64,000 nucleotides of DNA from Plasmodium brasilianum. Lineage: Eukaryota > Apicomplexa > Aconoidasida > Haemosporida > Plasmodiidae. Positions 25,344 through 38,306 of this stretch are shown in pieces (within the stretch, counting starts at the first letter, position 1; each line of letters begins with the position of its first letter). The stretch is taken from NCBI RefSeq assembly GCF_023973825.1, contig NC_090125.1:773501-837500 (forward strand), written 5' to 3'. A program made the translations under genes and the position numbers. The notes beneath the pieces were generated by a model. The model saw only the letters and a list, made by a program, of their open reading frames with translations. It made no database searches and was not told the origin of the DNA.

Positions 25344-28300
25344 CTACTCCTCGGAATTCCAGTCCTTGAACATGAGTATGAAGTCATCCATTCCCAGTTT
25401 TTGTGGGGGAAGATTCATCTCCGAGTTAATTTTGTTGCCTTCTTGTGCTAAGATTTGATTGGCTGTATACTGTTTACTTTGATGAATTTGTAAAATTCTT
25501 TCTTCTACTGTTTTTTCAACAACAAACTTGTAAATGTTTACGTCTTTTAACTGCCCAATTCTGTGTATTCGCTCAAATGCTTGGTCTTCTATGGCTGGAT
25601 TCCACCATAAGTCCATGAGATATACTTTTGATGAAACGGTTAAATTTAAGCCTACTCCTCCTGCTTTTAGAGAGCATAATAAAACTTTACCAGCAATATT
25701 TTCCATAGGTATATAATAAGAAGGTTTTACAAAACCTACTCCTGGTTGATATATTTTTCCCTTTTGAACATTAAACCAATGGAGAGTAAACTTACGTTGT
25801 TCATAAGTTAAAGATCCATCATAAATTTTGTTTGGAATATTATGAAGGGTTAATAATTTTTCAATAATTTTAAGGAGACCTATCCATTGAGAAAAAACGA
25901 CAATATGTAACTCATTTTTCATATCATTTTGTACATGATCGAATAGTTTTTTTAATTTAGTTGAATAAACAAAATTCTCCTTTTTCATTTTTTTTAGCAG
26001 CTCATCAAGGGGCGATTTATTTTCTTGTAATGCCTTTAAAGATTTTAAACTAATATAATTATTACATTCCGGACATTTTTTTTCTGCTATTTGAGTTAAA
26101 TGAAAATAATCATCTGCACATTTTTTACACATTATATGTAAACATTTACTTATTAACGGGAAAATAGCATCTTCTAAACATATAACACATTGCATGATGC
26201 TTCCATTTTTTAATATTTCTAATTCTTGTAAATAGTCATCCACCTTCTTTGAGTTAGTTGCACTTAGTATAAAGTTGTATATTAAATTATCTCCTATTTG
26301 TTTATCAATAAATTCATGTGTTTCACTAGTATTCATTTGTTTACTGAGAGATTTACTATTTTTTTCATCTTTTTCTTGTGATACTAAAGAATTATCATTT
26401 TTTTTTTGTAAAGCATCATTTATATCTTCTTTATTCCATTCTTCAAAAAAAGGTTTTGAAAATAATAATAGCGGATGAGAACAACATTGTCTCAGTCTCA
26501 GAAGTAGTTGTAACACATGAGAATAATGACTTAATACATTTCCATCATGCATATATGTATCAAATTTTGTTTTACTTCTATAAAAAATTGCTCGATAAAA
26601 ATCTTCCTCTTCTAAAGAAAATTCTAATTTTAATAAATGAATATTTTTTTTTGGTAAAGATATTAGCGCATCCCCATTTTTCGTTTTTGATTTTTTTGTT
26701 CTTCTTAACAAAATAGGAGATGATATTTTCCTAACTACATCAAAGGCTAAATGTAATTTATTCTTATTTACATATTCCACAATTTCTTTATTCCACCATT
26801 CAATGGTTCCATATGGTTTTATTCCAAGGAATCGAAATAACGGGAATATATCAAATAATGAATTCTGTATAGGTGTACCTGTTAAGCACCATTTTCTTTC
26901 TCCTCGTAGTTTCCATACTGCAACAGATTGAAAAGAATTCTTATTCTTTATAACATGTGCTTCATCTATTATTATCCTTCTCCATGTTATTTCGTATAAT
27001 GGATACATCTTTACATTATTACCTATTTTGTTTGTCTTTTTTTCTTCACTCCCTTTTAACACGTTGCTACCACTAGTTGTGCCAAGTACTTTACTTAAAA
27101 CAGTTTTCATAAAAAAATTATTTAATTTTTTTTCCTTAACTGTATTTTCCCCTTCTTTTGGCGTGCACTCCTCTTCCTCATTCTCCTGCTTATACCCATA
27201 GCGATGGTTCCTATAATTACTTTTTCCACCTTTATCACCACTACTGTTACTACTATTATTATTATTATTGTTACTACTGCCATTATTGTTTCCATTTTTC
27301 TTGTTGTTACCACTACGGACGCCACTCCCAACACCTTTGTCATTTTCTTCCCAATGCATGCTTTTCTTATTTAACGTATTCTTATATTCGGATACTAATG
27401 TCGAGTAGGTGGTCAGAACAACAGAATATTTTGCCAATTCTTCACTACTTATATCTTTTGAGCTACCGTAATATATGTAGAAACTTAAGAACCCTTCCTT
27501 TGTGTGTCTCTCCATTTCTTGTTTCCACTGATATATCAGTGCCAATGGTGCGACAATTAACGTTCCTCCTTTCTTAAAATTAGATCCCTTTATCGTATTT
27601 TCAATTAAATATATAAAATTATTCTTGTTTTCTATATCATTGTTTTTTATATGTATCTTATTATGATATGTATCATATGTAATCAAACCTATACTTTGAA
27701 TAGTTTTACCTAATCCCATTTCGTCTGCTAATATACCACCTCGAAAAGGAGGTACATACTGAGGATATGTCAGAGAAAAGCAGCCTGTTAGTTTGTTAAC
27801 ATAGAAATATTTTAATACACACACTATGTTTTCCTTTTCATATATTTTTATGTTTGGAATAAATGCATGTTCTTCCCACAGCGGGTTAAGCGGTACTGTG
27901 TTTCTAATATCATCGCCGTCGTCATTGTTTCGGATGCCACATCCATCTTCGTTTATACGGTCATCGACACCTTCCCCTTTTATATTCCCATCTGGTTTAG
28001 CACTATTTCTACTGTCAACTGGGTCATCCCTATTTCTACTGTCACTGAAGTCGTCCCCTTTTAAGTTGTCACGTCCGTCTTCACAGGATCTAATGTCATC
28101 GACATCTTCACCCCTTATAATACCACCTTGGTAGTCATTATTTCCACTGTTATATTCTTGGTCCCCTTTTCTAATATGAACAAGTTTATTCTCTTCTTCA
28201 TCGTTTTTATCTTTCCTATGAACAGGTTCATAGCAAATATCGTGCTTACATTGGTCTCCTTTGTTGATACTTTGCCCCTGAGAAACTACATAATTTCTGA

Positions 28301-30664
28301 TATTTTCGCCTGACTTTATAGAAAAATTCTCCTTAATTATGGCATGCACCTGCATTTCCTTTTTCACACTATGTTCAGGAAATTTATTATTTTTGTTCAT
28401 GTCGCTCATTTTGTTCATGTCGCTAATTTTGTTCATGTCGCTAATTTTGTTCATGTCGTTCATTTTGTTCATGCCCCTAATTTTTCTAATATCTCTAATT
28501 TTGCTCATGTTACTAATTTCGTCAATTACAATTTCCTTTATGTTATCGCTTTTTACATTATTTGTCTTCAAATATTCCGGAGGGTTTTCTCTGATATACA
28601 TCCACCATATCCCCTCCGCTTGATATGTCTTCAACTTAGGCTTAAAGTAATAATCATCTGGGTAAATTTCTTCAAAGTCTTCAAGTAAGTACCCACCTCT
28701 ATACTTTTCCTCCAAAAAAACTAAATTTGTAGCGTCCTCGTTCTTTTCCTCCATCTCATTTTCACTTAATGTGTCTAACGTTTCTTCTTCCTCCTTCGTT
28801 CTACTTAATGATGATGAATCTGAGCAAAGCCATTTGAAAAGTAATAGGCATTTATCATGAAAAAATGGCACATATGTACGTATTCTTGTGCATATGTGTG
28901 TTGTTACTACTGCGCATAAGCTCACTGTTACTACTGCATATATGCTTGTTTTCACTATTTCATATACGCACATGGCTAATTCATATAAACAACACGCATA
29001 AATGCGTTCATGCACTTACACACATTTCAACACGTTTATAAATTTACCTAGAATTGATTTTTTTGAAGTACTGCTAAAGCCTAAGGCCTTGTGTGGTGTG
29101 CTAAACCCACTGAAGTTATCCCCGCTATTTTTACCACTCCTATCTCTTTTGTTATAACTGGAATTATCAATTTGAAGTAGGCTGTTTGAAGATAATAATA
29201 AACTTTCTTTGTTTATTTTAATATTTGTACTTTCAAAAGAATCCATATCCACATTTTTGGCTAGTCGCAAGGGAGTAATTTTTAACTCTTTAAATAAATG
29301 ATCAACACTACTTTTAATTAGAGAATTATATTCATGATATTTATGAGTGTCTATTTTAAAAGAATCAGGATATAATATCACATGAATGAATGTTTTTAAA
29401 CTTCCACCAAACTTCAAATCACTTAAAGAAACTTTTTCTAATTTTATTTCTATTCTTATAGCATTTAGAACTAAAAGAACACTCAACGTTTTGGATAACT
29501 GACTTTTTAATTTTGAAATATCCCTATTATTATGTTTTATTCTTATACATGAATACCCTTCATTAATATCTTTTAATACCTCATTTTTACCCTTTTCAAA
29601 TTCCACATATTTTTTATCTGCTGATATAATTTTACTAGAGTCATAATGTAACTCCGAATAATTTTCATTACCTGCACTTGCAATACTTTTTTTTGTTAAA
29701 ACTTTTTTTTTTTTTATTTTATTTGTATTTGTTGGAATATTTCTACCCATTATTTTGATATAATCATTTGATATAACATAATTATTGTTTATTTGTAACG
29801 TATACATGGGTGAATAAGATCTTTTGGTTGACTTCGGGATTATTTCATAGCTTATTATTATATCTTTGTCATTTTTAACTTCACATATTTCGCTAGACAG
29901 AATTATTGAGTCGGTATCTATGCAACCTAAGTAATACTCAAAAAAGACTCCTTTATCCCTTACGAATTGAGCCTTTTTATTTGATTTTTCAAACTCTTTT
30001 ATCTTTGCTAATTTTATTTTATTATAATTGTAGTCGTTTATATCTTCAATGATTTCAACTGAGAAAACAAAAATTTAGATAAATTAAGCAGGATGGAATA
30101 CGCATATACATATACACACAGCTAACCAAGGGTCACATCACGTGGAGATTGGCAAGGATTCAACGAAAACTGAACTTATTCTTACACTCCATCTTTCTTT
30201 TTATTTACAATTTTTTTTTTTTTATTTTGTTATTCTATTTTGCTATTTATTTTTCTACTTATTTTGCTATTTATTTTGCTATTTATTTTGCTATTTATTT
30301 TGCTATTTATTTTGCTATTTATTTTGCTATTTATTTTGCAATTTATTTTGCTATTTATTTTGCTATTTATTTTGCAATTTATTTTATTTATTTATTTACT
30401 TATTTATTTTATCATTATTATTTTTTTTTTTTCTTGCTATTTGTTTGGCTTACTGTCGCTACTTGCCTCCCTCAGCTTGTTGCAACTTATTTTTGTTTCT
30501 GGGCTTTTTTCAAAACCACTTGAATCTGTTGCAGTACCGAGCTTTGGCTCGTTGTCATTTAAACTTATAATTTCAATGACATCACTATCATAATAATAGT
30601 TAGGTGTGTTAACTGAATCTTTATAAAGTTTCGTTTCATTTTTTAAATAATTTGAAGTAGTCAT
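25344..30664 (-). CDS. RAD5: RAD5-like SNF2 helicase / RING E3 DNA repair protein, three exons
   Basis: Exons: 30664-30454, 30058-29048 and 28819-25344 (minus strand), giving 1,565 residues. Splice phases fit: AGCGACA|GTAAGC joins TCTCAG|TTGAAATC as SDIEIIEDIN, and ATTCTAG|GTAAAT joins GCTCAG|ATTCATC as ILDSSSLSR. RAD5 proteins act in error-free post-replication repair, as a DNA translocase that also ubiquitinates PCNA. Motifs in order: Walker A GGILADEMGLGKTIQS (about 27730), DEAH box IDEAHVIKN (about 26950), a RING inserted between the helicase lobes with CVICLEDAIFPLISKCLHIM and CPEC (about 26190-26050), and helicase C-lobe motifs QWIGLLKIIE, LKAGGVGLNL and HRIGQ (about 25560). Asn/Asp-rich linkers and an 18-bp repeat interrupt the N-terminal half. 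The RING inside SNF2 fits RAD5/RAD16 types. No clear HIRAN domain was identified. Confidence 0.9.
28390..28476 (-). repeat. 18-bp tandem repeat coding NKxSDM in RAD5-like gene
   Basis: Four to five copies of an 18-bp unit (plus strand TTTTGTTCATGTCGCTAA-like) encode MNKISDM-type hexapeptides in a linker upstream of the helicase core. Confidence 0.85.
30232..30390 (-). repeat. 12-bp minisatellite inside RAD5 intron 1
   Basis: About eleven copies of a 12-bp unit, CTATTTATTTTG with a few CAATTTATTTTG variants, fill the middle of the 395-nt first intron (30059-30453). On the gene's own strand the unit is purine-rich. It lies between the donor GTAAGC and the T-rich acceptor. Confidence 0.9.
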
Positions 30665-31094
30665 TTAAAATAAAAATACTCATTTAATATATATAATAAA
30701 AAGGATAATACACACAAAAAAAAATTACCAAAAATTTGCAATTTTAAACTTAATTATATATCAAAACTGGAGATTAATAAGACAAATACATGTACATATG
30801 TGTATAAGTATACATATACATATATATATTCCTGAAGGTACAAAATTTTACTTAAAAGAAAAGGTGTCTAATGCAAAATTTTATAGCATAAAAAAGAAGT
30901 AGGATTAATTCCTTTTTCTTCTTTTTTTTACATCCTATACTTTCACTTATATATCACCTATATGAAAGTGTACATATTTATACGCACATGTCTCAAGACA
31001 TGAAATGAGAGATGCCGTTATTCCTATAGAGGGGTTTAATTTTAACTTTGCATGTGTATATATGTATGTTAAAGTATATATATACATATGTACT

Positions 31095-31162
<68 letters not shown>

Positions 31163-33438
31163 AATGGAGCTTAAAGCTAAGACCTCAAATCAATAGAAAA
31201 CACAAAACTCAAGTATATTATATACGCTATTTTACTACTCCTTATTTAAAATTAAGACCTAATTATTATTATAATTCATTTGTATTTAAAAATTCTCAAA
31301 TTATTTTTATTGACACTAAAAAAAAAAAAAAAAAAAAAGACATATTTTAAACATTTTCAAAACGAAAAAACTAAAAGAAAAAGAAGAAATTGTATAAGAA
31401 AAAATAGAATACTCAAAATAAAGGATAATAAAGGATAATCAACCAAAAAGAAAAACAAAATTAAAAAAAATAAATATATTAATGAAATAATTGAAACATA
31501 AGTATTTGTACTTTTGTACATATTCATACAATAACGAAAGATTTTTTTTCTTTGTGATAAAAGAAATACAAAAAAAAAAAAAAAAAATACACAAATACGT
31601 ATATTTATACAAATAACCATATATATATTCATATATACATATGAATAAATTTATAATATTTATATATTATATAAATATGAATAAATGACAAAAAAGTTTT
31701 TATTATATGGCCTTTTTAAAGCTCCGTATTGCTTAAAAATAAGGAGAATAAATTTACCCCAATTGAACAGGCAATTATTTTAATTTATTGTTAATTTATT
31801 GTTAATTTATTGTTAATTTATACAAGTTACTGTATTTATAAGAATTATAAATACAACTGTAAATTTGTTTAAATCTTTTTTTTCTTTTTTTTACATTTCT
31901 TGTGTAATTATTTTATATCAAATTATTTTTATTACAAAGCTTAACTCTTTAAAAAAAAAAAAAAAAAAAAGTAAAATTTAACAGTATGCTTATGCGATTG
32001 TGTCATTTATAATGAAAGACTAATTTTTAAATTTAAAAAACCATTTAATATAAACAAAAATTATAATAATGAAATAGAATTATTGTTAAAAATTACGATA
32101 TATTATAACCCCCTCTTTCGTATTATGTACTTTTATTCAATGTAACTCTCAAAAATGCGCTGTAAAATTTCTAACTCTTGTACTATTATTTGGAATTTTT
32201 ACAAAATATGAAAAACTATTTTTTTTAATTTTGCGTTAACGGAAAATATATATATATATATATATATATGTATTCCCGCAAAATAGGTATATATTAAAAT
32301 AAAAAAATATATTATTTTACTATTATATTATTTTAATTTTCATTTTCTAACAAATAATATAATGATAAGATCCGTACACATAATTTATGTATATAATACC
32401 AAATTTCATATTAAGTGGGAAACATTTTTTTGGAGCTGCTCGAAAGCAAAAGCATTGAAGGGACAATATAAAAGAATAATAATTAAAATACTATTAAAAG
32501 CGTAATAATGAAATTACACAAATCATAGTAAATAATAATATGAAATAATATAATATGATAACACTATTATAATAAAAAATGCATTACTGAGGTGGGAAAG
32601 AAAAATAAATAAAAATAATTGTACTTAAAAATTTCACACAATAAGAAATATAAAAGGGGTGTTAAATATTTTATTTTTTTAAGCCTTTTTGCACTAACTG
32701 CAAATTTTTTTACGTTAATTAAAAAAATTATTCCGTCCTATTTTCGGTATTGTTTTTATAATGAAAAAATATATGTATTGTGTTCTGACATTTTTAAAAA
32801 AGGCACAAACTTATTTTGTTATTATATGTAATAAATTTTTAATATAATTAAAGAGTGTACTACTAGGGCTTCGTTTATTTTTTGTCCATTGATTTATATA
32901 ATACATGTTACACATATAAATGTACTTATATACGTACACGTATTCATAGGTATGCCATATATTATGTATACATAGGCATTGCGCATATACGTATACTTAG
33001 GCAGTGCACATATATGAATATACAAGTATCATATATTAATATATATATTTTTTTTTTTTTTTTGGAATACATTTTACACTCGTAACTAGAAATATCTGTC
33101 CGACTATAAAAATAATACTTATTTTTTTTTTTATTCTTGTTGGAAATAAGTACATATTACAAGCACAATTATAGTACATAAATAAATGTACACAATAATA
33201 GTAATAATAAAATACATAAATAATATATACGAAAAAAAAAAAAAAGCGATTTAAGCTTATACAAAAAAAAAAAAAAAAGATATAAGTTTATACAAAAAAA
33301 AAAAAAAAGATATAAGTTTATACGGAAAAAAAAAAAAAAGAGATACAGGATTATACACGAATTTCTAAAATTAAAACATGGAATGTAATTATTGTTCGTT
33401 TATTAGTGATATTATATTATTATCTATAAGATACGAAA

Positions 33439-33469
<31 letters not shown>

Positions 33470-33784
33470 TTATGGTTATAATTTTACTGGGCTTTAGTTC
33501 ATTTAGATAAGTATATACGTAAGAAAAAATATTTCTTTTATTTGATTTAATTATTACTTTTTTAAAATAATTAAAAATAGTGTACATGTCGAATAATAAA
33601 AAAAAAAAAATATATATATATATATATACGTACATGTATGTATTTGTATTTTTTTTTTCCTGCCTTATTTGCTATATATGCATGTACATACGCACATTTT
33701 ATATAATATGATAGTAATACACAGTGATATTGCATAAATATTATGCGTAGCAGTTATGCGCAATAATATGCGCAATTATTATGC

Positions 33785-33825
<41 letters not shown>

Positions 33826-34049
33826 AATACATATACGCATACAAACGTGTATGTAAAATAAATTATTTATAAGATATTAAGGAGGAAATTTTTTTTTTTA
33901 GAGATAAGTATTTTGTTCTTAAGTGTAAAGAGGGAACATATACAAGTGTACCATATATATGCACATACAAGCGCAAATTTACATTTTTGCGCACGCACAC
34001 ACACATATATACAAACATAAGCGTACCGCACAACATAAGGGGAAAAAGG
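30665..34049. other. Divergent intergenic gap RAD5 / CDT1-like
   Basis: About 3.4 kb between two start codons pointing outward, so it should contain both promoters. It includes a (TA)29 tract at about 31100-31158, A runs near 31318, 31569 and 31951, (TA)n near 32250 and 33795, and an A-tract tandem array at 33229-33358. Short ORFs such as 32619-32831 lack an ATG start and look random. Confidence 0.75.
33229..33358. repeat. A-tract tandem array, about 32-bp units
   Basis: Four imperfect copies of a unit made of 14-16 A followed by GATATAAGTTTATAC (variants GCGATTTAAGCTTATAC and GAGATACAGGATTATAC). It lies about 0.7 kb upstream of the CDT1-like start. Confidence 0.85.
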
Positions 34050-36776
34050 ATGAGTAACTTACTAGAGAAAATAAAAAAGCACATACAGATAGGGACGAAG
34101 CTTTATAATAAATCCCCGGAAATAGGCACATCATTATCGTCCCGTAATTTGAAAAATATTGAGGTGGTACTGGGAGATGATATTATTGATGAGGACCTAT
34201 TGACCCCCAGGGCTTTTGATAGAACAAAAAAAAGCATGGGCATGAAAAGTTTTGTTATGAATAAATCAGGAAATGGAATAGATAAAAATCAGATAAATGA
34301 ATGCGGAGAGGATGATATCAAATCGAATGGAAATATTGAAGGAACAAATAGTGATGGTATTCATACGGACAGAAATTACATCAGTGTAAATGATGTTGAC
34401 AATTTTGGAAATTCGAACAATCTTCTCGATGAAGATGATGATGAAGAGGAGGATGAGAGTGATAACAATCGTCGTCTTCATCGTGATAATCATGTTCATC
34501 TTGATTATTCTGATCAACCTGATGATAAAAATGGAGGGATAAATGGCAATGACAAGACACAAAACGACATTTATAATCTTGCAAAGAATACCAGTAATCA
34601 TGTAATGGAAAAAAGTCAATCAACCTTCATGAATAACGGATGGCAAACACCCAAAAAAAGTAATGTAGGTTCATATTACTCAGGAATAGATAACCCGTCA
34701 ACCTTAAAGAAATACAAAACACCATGTGAAATGGATATGCTTCATCCTGATGAAAGCTTAATAGGTAATAAATGTATAACAATTAATAATTATGTAAATC
34801 CACCAAAATATGTAGCTCCAGTAGTTACACCGAGCAAGTTTCCCTTATCAGGGGAAAATAATCCACATATGACATATGAAGATTTTAAGGGTCTTTTTAA
34901 ACATAAAGCTTGTATTATAAGTGAACACGAATTTAATAGTAATAAATCATCAAATAATATTGATAATGGTGATAGGAAATATTTAGAATATTTTAATACA
35001 AGTTATGAAAATAACTCTTGGCCAAATAAAAAAGAAGTCTGTCAGTCTATAAAAAAAATAAGTAGCAAATTTTATAATAATGAGAGGGATTCACCTAAAT
35101 CTAGAAAGAGAAAAGTAGATAGTAATTCTAAACTAAGTACTAAAAAAATTTTAGACGTACTAGTAGGTAATGATAAAAATAAAAGTGAAAATAATAGTAA
35201 CAACACTACTAGCAGTAGCTGCTCTATTAATAAATACATGAAAAAGGGTAAAAATCAAAATAACGAAAAAGATGATGACATGAAGAAAAACAAAAATGAT
35301 GTAGAATTAATTGATTATGAAATAAATCCAATAATTAAAACAGAAAAAAATAAAGCACAAAATGAAAATATACCAATGCAGGATATGGCAAAACAGAAGC
35401 AAAATCCATTAACTCCATTATATGAGCCATATTCAAAAGAATTAGATATCATTTTTAATAAAAATATTATTAAAACACCAATCATATTGTTAAACATATA
35501 TCAATACTTATTGGTTGTTATATCAAGGAGAAATCAGAAAAATCAACCAATTTTTTATCAACTAATAAAACAAGAAGTTATTAATTTAAATCCTTGTAGG
35601 TGTTTTAGTGAAGAATCACTTAAACAACTTGCTTGGCTAGCTCCAAATTTAATTCAATTAAATAAAGTTGTAATTACAAAAGAAATTTTTGAGACTAACC
35701 AACAAATATACGCTGATTATGTAACAGGGAAAAAGATAGAAGATATACAAATAAGAGAACATACTGAAAATTGTGAAAATATATATAAATACACATCAGC
35801 AGATAAATTAGAAATGTTAAAAAGAATAATTATTAATTGGGCAAATGTAAAACATAATGAATTACTAAAAAAAATTAACCCTGATTTTTATTGTGCAAAA
35901 TATTCAGAACTAAAAAAATGGCATTCAACATTCAATTTCAATGATATTATATTTCCATCTGTTACACTAGAAGAAAATAAAATGCTAGCTCAATTAGCTC
36001 AAACACCTCAAGAAAGTAATGCAGATGATTTTATAGTAATTCAAGATAGCCCTATAAAATGTGCAACTATTGATTTAAGAAAAAATGGTACTTTCATTAA
36101 AGAAATGGAAAAGGAAAAGACTAGAACACCTTTAGGAAAAAATAGAAAAAAAGCCAACTACATGATGAATTCATTTATTAACACACATAATAATAAAGAA
36201 GATACACCAAAAAAAAAAGAAACAAATAATATGAAATTAATCCGTGAGGAAGCTAATAAAAAAAATATATTAAAAGAAATTAAAGTAGAATTTGATAAAG
36301 AACATGAAACATTATTAATTGAAAAAAAAAAGTTTGAAAATGCAAAATGGATAGCTGAAATCATACATGAAGCTTTTGTCGTTGAAGGAACATATACAGT
36401 AATAGAATTAAATACCTTTTCTAAAAAGATTGCTGAAAAATATAAAAGTAATAAAAATTTCCAAATGGATCAATCAAAAATTAGTCAAATTATAGAAATT
36501 CTACCAAATTATATAACAGATATTAGTATAAAACCAAGTATGATGAATAAAAGTAATATGAACTTGTCAGTTAAATCAAAAAAAAATCTTTACAATTTCT
36601 TAGAACCTTTAACTATCAAAATTAACGATATTACCAAAAAGTATCAGGAATTAAAGAATAATAAAGATTCAAGATTAAACGAATTGTGGAAAAAATTTAA
36701 CGTTAATTTTGATCTCACTGAAAAAATTAAAAAGTACTTTTTGACCCCTGGTTCTATAGGTTTGTCTGAATTGTAA
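34050..36776 (+). CDS. CDT1: CDT1-like DNA replication licensing factor
   Basis: One exon of 908 residues; ATG at 34050 (MSNLLEKIKKHIQIG) is the only plausible start. CDT1 recruits the MCM2-7 helicase to origins. The assignment rests on two ordered blocks resembling the CDT1 winged helices: about 472-545 (TPIILLNIYQYLLVVISRR, then FSEESLKQLAWLAPNLIQL, like the geminin-binding/middle fold) and about 762-830 (WIAEIIHEAFVVEGTYTVIE, then KISQIIEILPNYITDISIKP, like the MCM-binding C-terminal domain). The N-terminal half is disordered: an acidic EDDDEEEDES tract near 130, many Thr-Pro sites (TPRAF, TPKKS, TPCEM, TPSKF, TPLYE, TPQES, TPLGK, TPKKK) and a basic SPKSRKRK cluster that could be a nuclear signal. 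The family is inferred from motif shape and order, not a full alignment. Another winged-helix replication protein is possible. Confidence 0.68.
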   Translation: MSNLLEKIKKHIQIGTKLYNKSPEIGTSLSSRNLKNIEVVLGDDIIDEDLLTPRAFDRTKKSMGMKSFVMNKSGNGIDKNQINECGEDDIKSNGNIEGTNSDGIHTDRNYISVNDVDNFGNSNNLLDEDDDEEEDESDNNRRLHRDNHVHLDYSDQPDDKNGGINGNDKTQNDIYNLAKNTSNHVMEKSQSTFMNNGWQTPKKSNVGSYYSGIDNPSTLKKYKTPCEMDMLHPDESLIGNKCITINNYVNPPKYVAPVVTPSKFPLSGENNPHMTYEDFKGLFKHKACIISEHEFNSNKSSNNIDNGDRKYLEYFNTSYENNSWPNKKEVCQSIKKISSKFYNNERDSPKSRKRKVDSNSKLSTKKILDVLVGNDKNKSENNSNNTTSSSCSINKYMKKGKNQNNEKDDDMKKNKNDVELIDYEINPIIKTEKNKAQNENIPMQDMAKQKQNPLTPLYEPYSKELDIIFNKNIIKTPIILLNIYQYLLVVISRRNQKNQPIFYQLIKQEVINLNPCRCFSEESLKQLAWLAPNLIQLNKVVITKEIFETNQQIYADYVTGKKIEDIQIREHTENCENIYKYTSADKLEMLKRIIINWANVKHNELLKKINPDFYCAKYSELKKWHSTFNFNDIIFPSVTLEENKMLAQLAQTPQESNADDFIVIQDSPIKCATIDLRKNGTFIKEMEKEKTRTPLGKNRKKANYMMNSFINTHNNKEDTPKKKETNNMKLIREEANKKNILKEIKVEFDKEHETLLIEKKKFENAKWIAEIIHEAFVVEGTYTVIELNTFSKKIAEKYKSNKNFQMDQSKISQIIEILPNYITDISIKPSMMNKSNMNLSVKSKKNLYNFLEPLTIKINDITKKYQELKNNKDSRLNELWKKFNVNFDLTEKIKKYFLTPGSIGLSEL

Positions 36777-37329
36777 CACGGAGGAGTGGACGCTCAAGAA
36801 AAAAATAAAAAAAAAAGGGGAGAGGGCTATATCACCATGATGGGTTTACCTTCTTTTTTTTTTTTTTTTTTTTTTTTTTTGATGGGATTAATTTATTGAT
36901 GGATTGATGTGTATATTTCCTGTGCACGTAACATTTTTTGTACAATTATACATGCACAGAAAACTGCTGAGGGCTCATTTTATGCACGCACCATAATTTA
37001 TATGGAATTTTTCAGAATTGTATTCATATACAAATATATGCAAGTGTGTATACGCTCGAAAGGCGTGATATTACATAGACCTTTCTCCTATTTATTATTA
37101 TTCATAAACGAAAAGGTAGTAATATATTGATAAAATTTTTAATTATAATTATTTGTTTTGCATAAGCTTATTATATGTCTTTGTTTACATATATATAATT
37201 TAATGCATTCAGATACTTATATTTTTACAAAGTAAAGGTTTTTCATGCTGTTTATTTTATATTAGGATTTGTACATCTTTCCACCTACTTACACAAATTT
37301 CTCTTTTGCAATTATTGCATTTGAAAATT

Positions 37330-37362
<33 letters not shown>

Positions 37363-38306
37363 ACACATATGTTGCCTAACCGAATGTTATTATTCATTTC
37401 ATATTTCTTCGTTTATTTTAAATGTTTAATTATGTTTTATCCCGTTAATATACAAAATTACTATGTTTTAAGAAGAGATAATTAAAAAGCCTTTTGATCT
37501 GTATATGTACATACAATAGATATGCATACGTACATACACTCAGTGGACATGAATATGTATATCACATACATCTGCATACATTTATAATTTATATGCATGT
37601 TAATTCTTTCCATTTTATTATAATATGTACATATAAAAATTATCCTTTATTCATAATATATGTGGAAACTTATGAATTTATCTCGTTTAACATGTCTGTG
37701 CAATTATGTATTATGCTTCTTAACAAAAATGGATATGGAAATGTGTATACATATCCACGTACGAATACATAAATATATATATATATATAATTTTTCAATC
37801 GTACGTGTCGCTACTTTATTTAGCACAACTGCATGTTTTTATGCTCCTGAGTATCCGCATATATTTTCATGGATAATAAAGCGCTAAATATTATTATTTT
37901 TATATTTTTATTTTTCTCTAAAATGCAATTCAAGAAAATTTTTTTTTTTTATGTTTGTAAGCATATTAAAAATAATAAAAGAGCACATAAACAATAAGCA
38001 AACAAATAAACACTTTATTTATAAAGTAGCAATTTTGTTTATGTTTGTTCTTTCCTTCTCCATTTTTCAAAAAGTATATATATATATACATATACATATA
38101 TATATATATATATATATATTTCTTTTGGGCTTCCTTTTATTATATACCTTCTATCTGTCCACAATGTTCACCGTATTTATTTTATAGTCTCCTTTTAATT
38201 ATTGTATCTTAAAAAAATTTTTTTTTTTTTTTTTTCTTTCACAGCTATTTTTAATTAACTAATCTTCATAATAAATTTTAAATGTTAAAAAGGCGCAGAA
38301 AATAAA
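36777..38306. other. Downstream gap after CDT1-like gene, no gene seen
   Basis: About 1.5 kb of 3' flank. It has T runs of about 26 near 36855 and about 30 near 37331, and (TA)n near 37773 and 38096. The short ORFs are His/Tyr/Ile-rich products of CATA microsatellite. Confidence 0.7.

Noticed and set aside
33987..34049. Upstream extension of the CDT1-like frame
   Set aside because: It begins at TTG, not ATG, and is CACA-repeat sequence.
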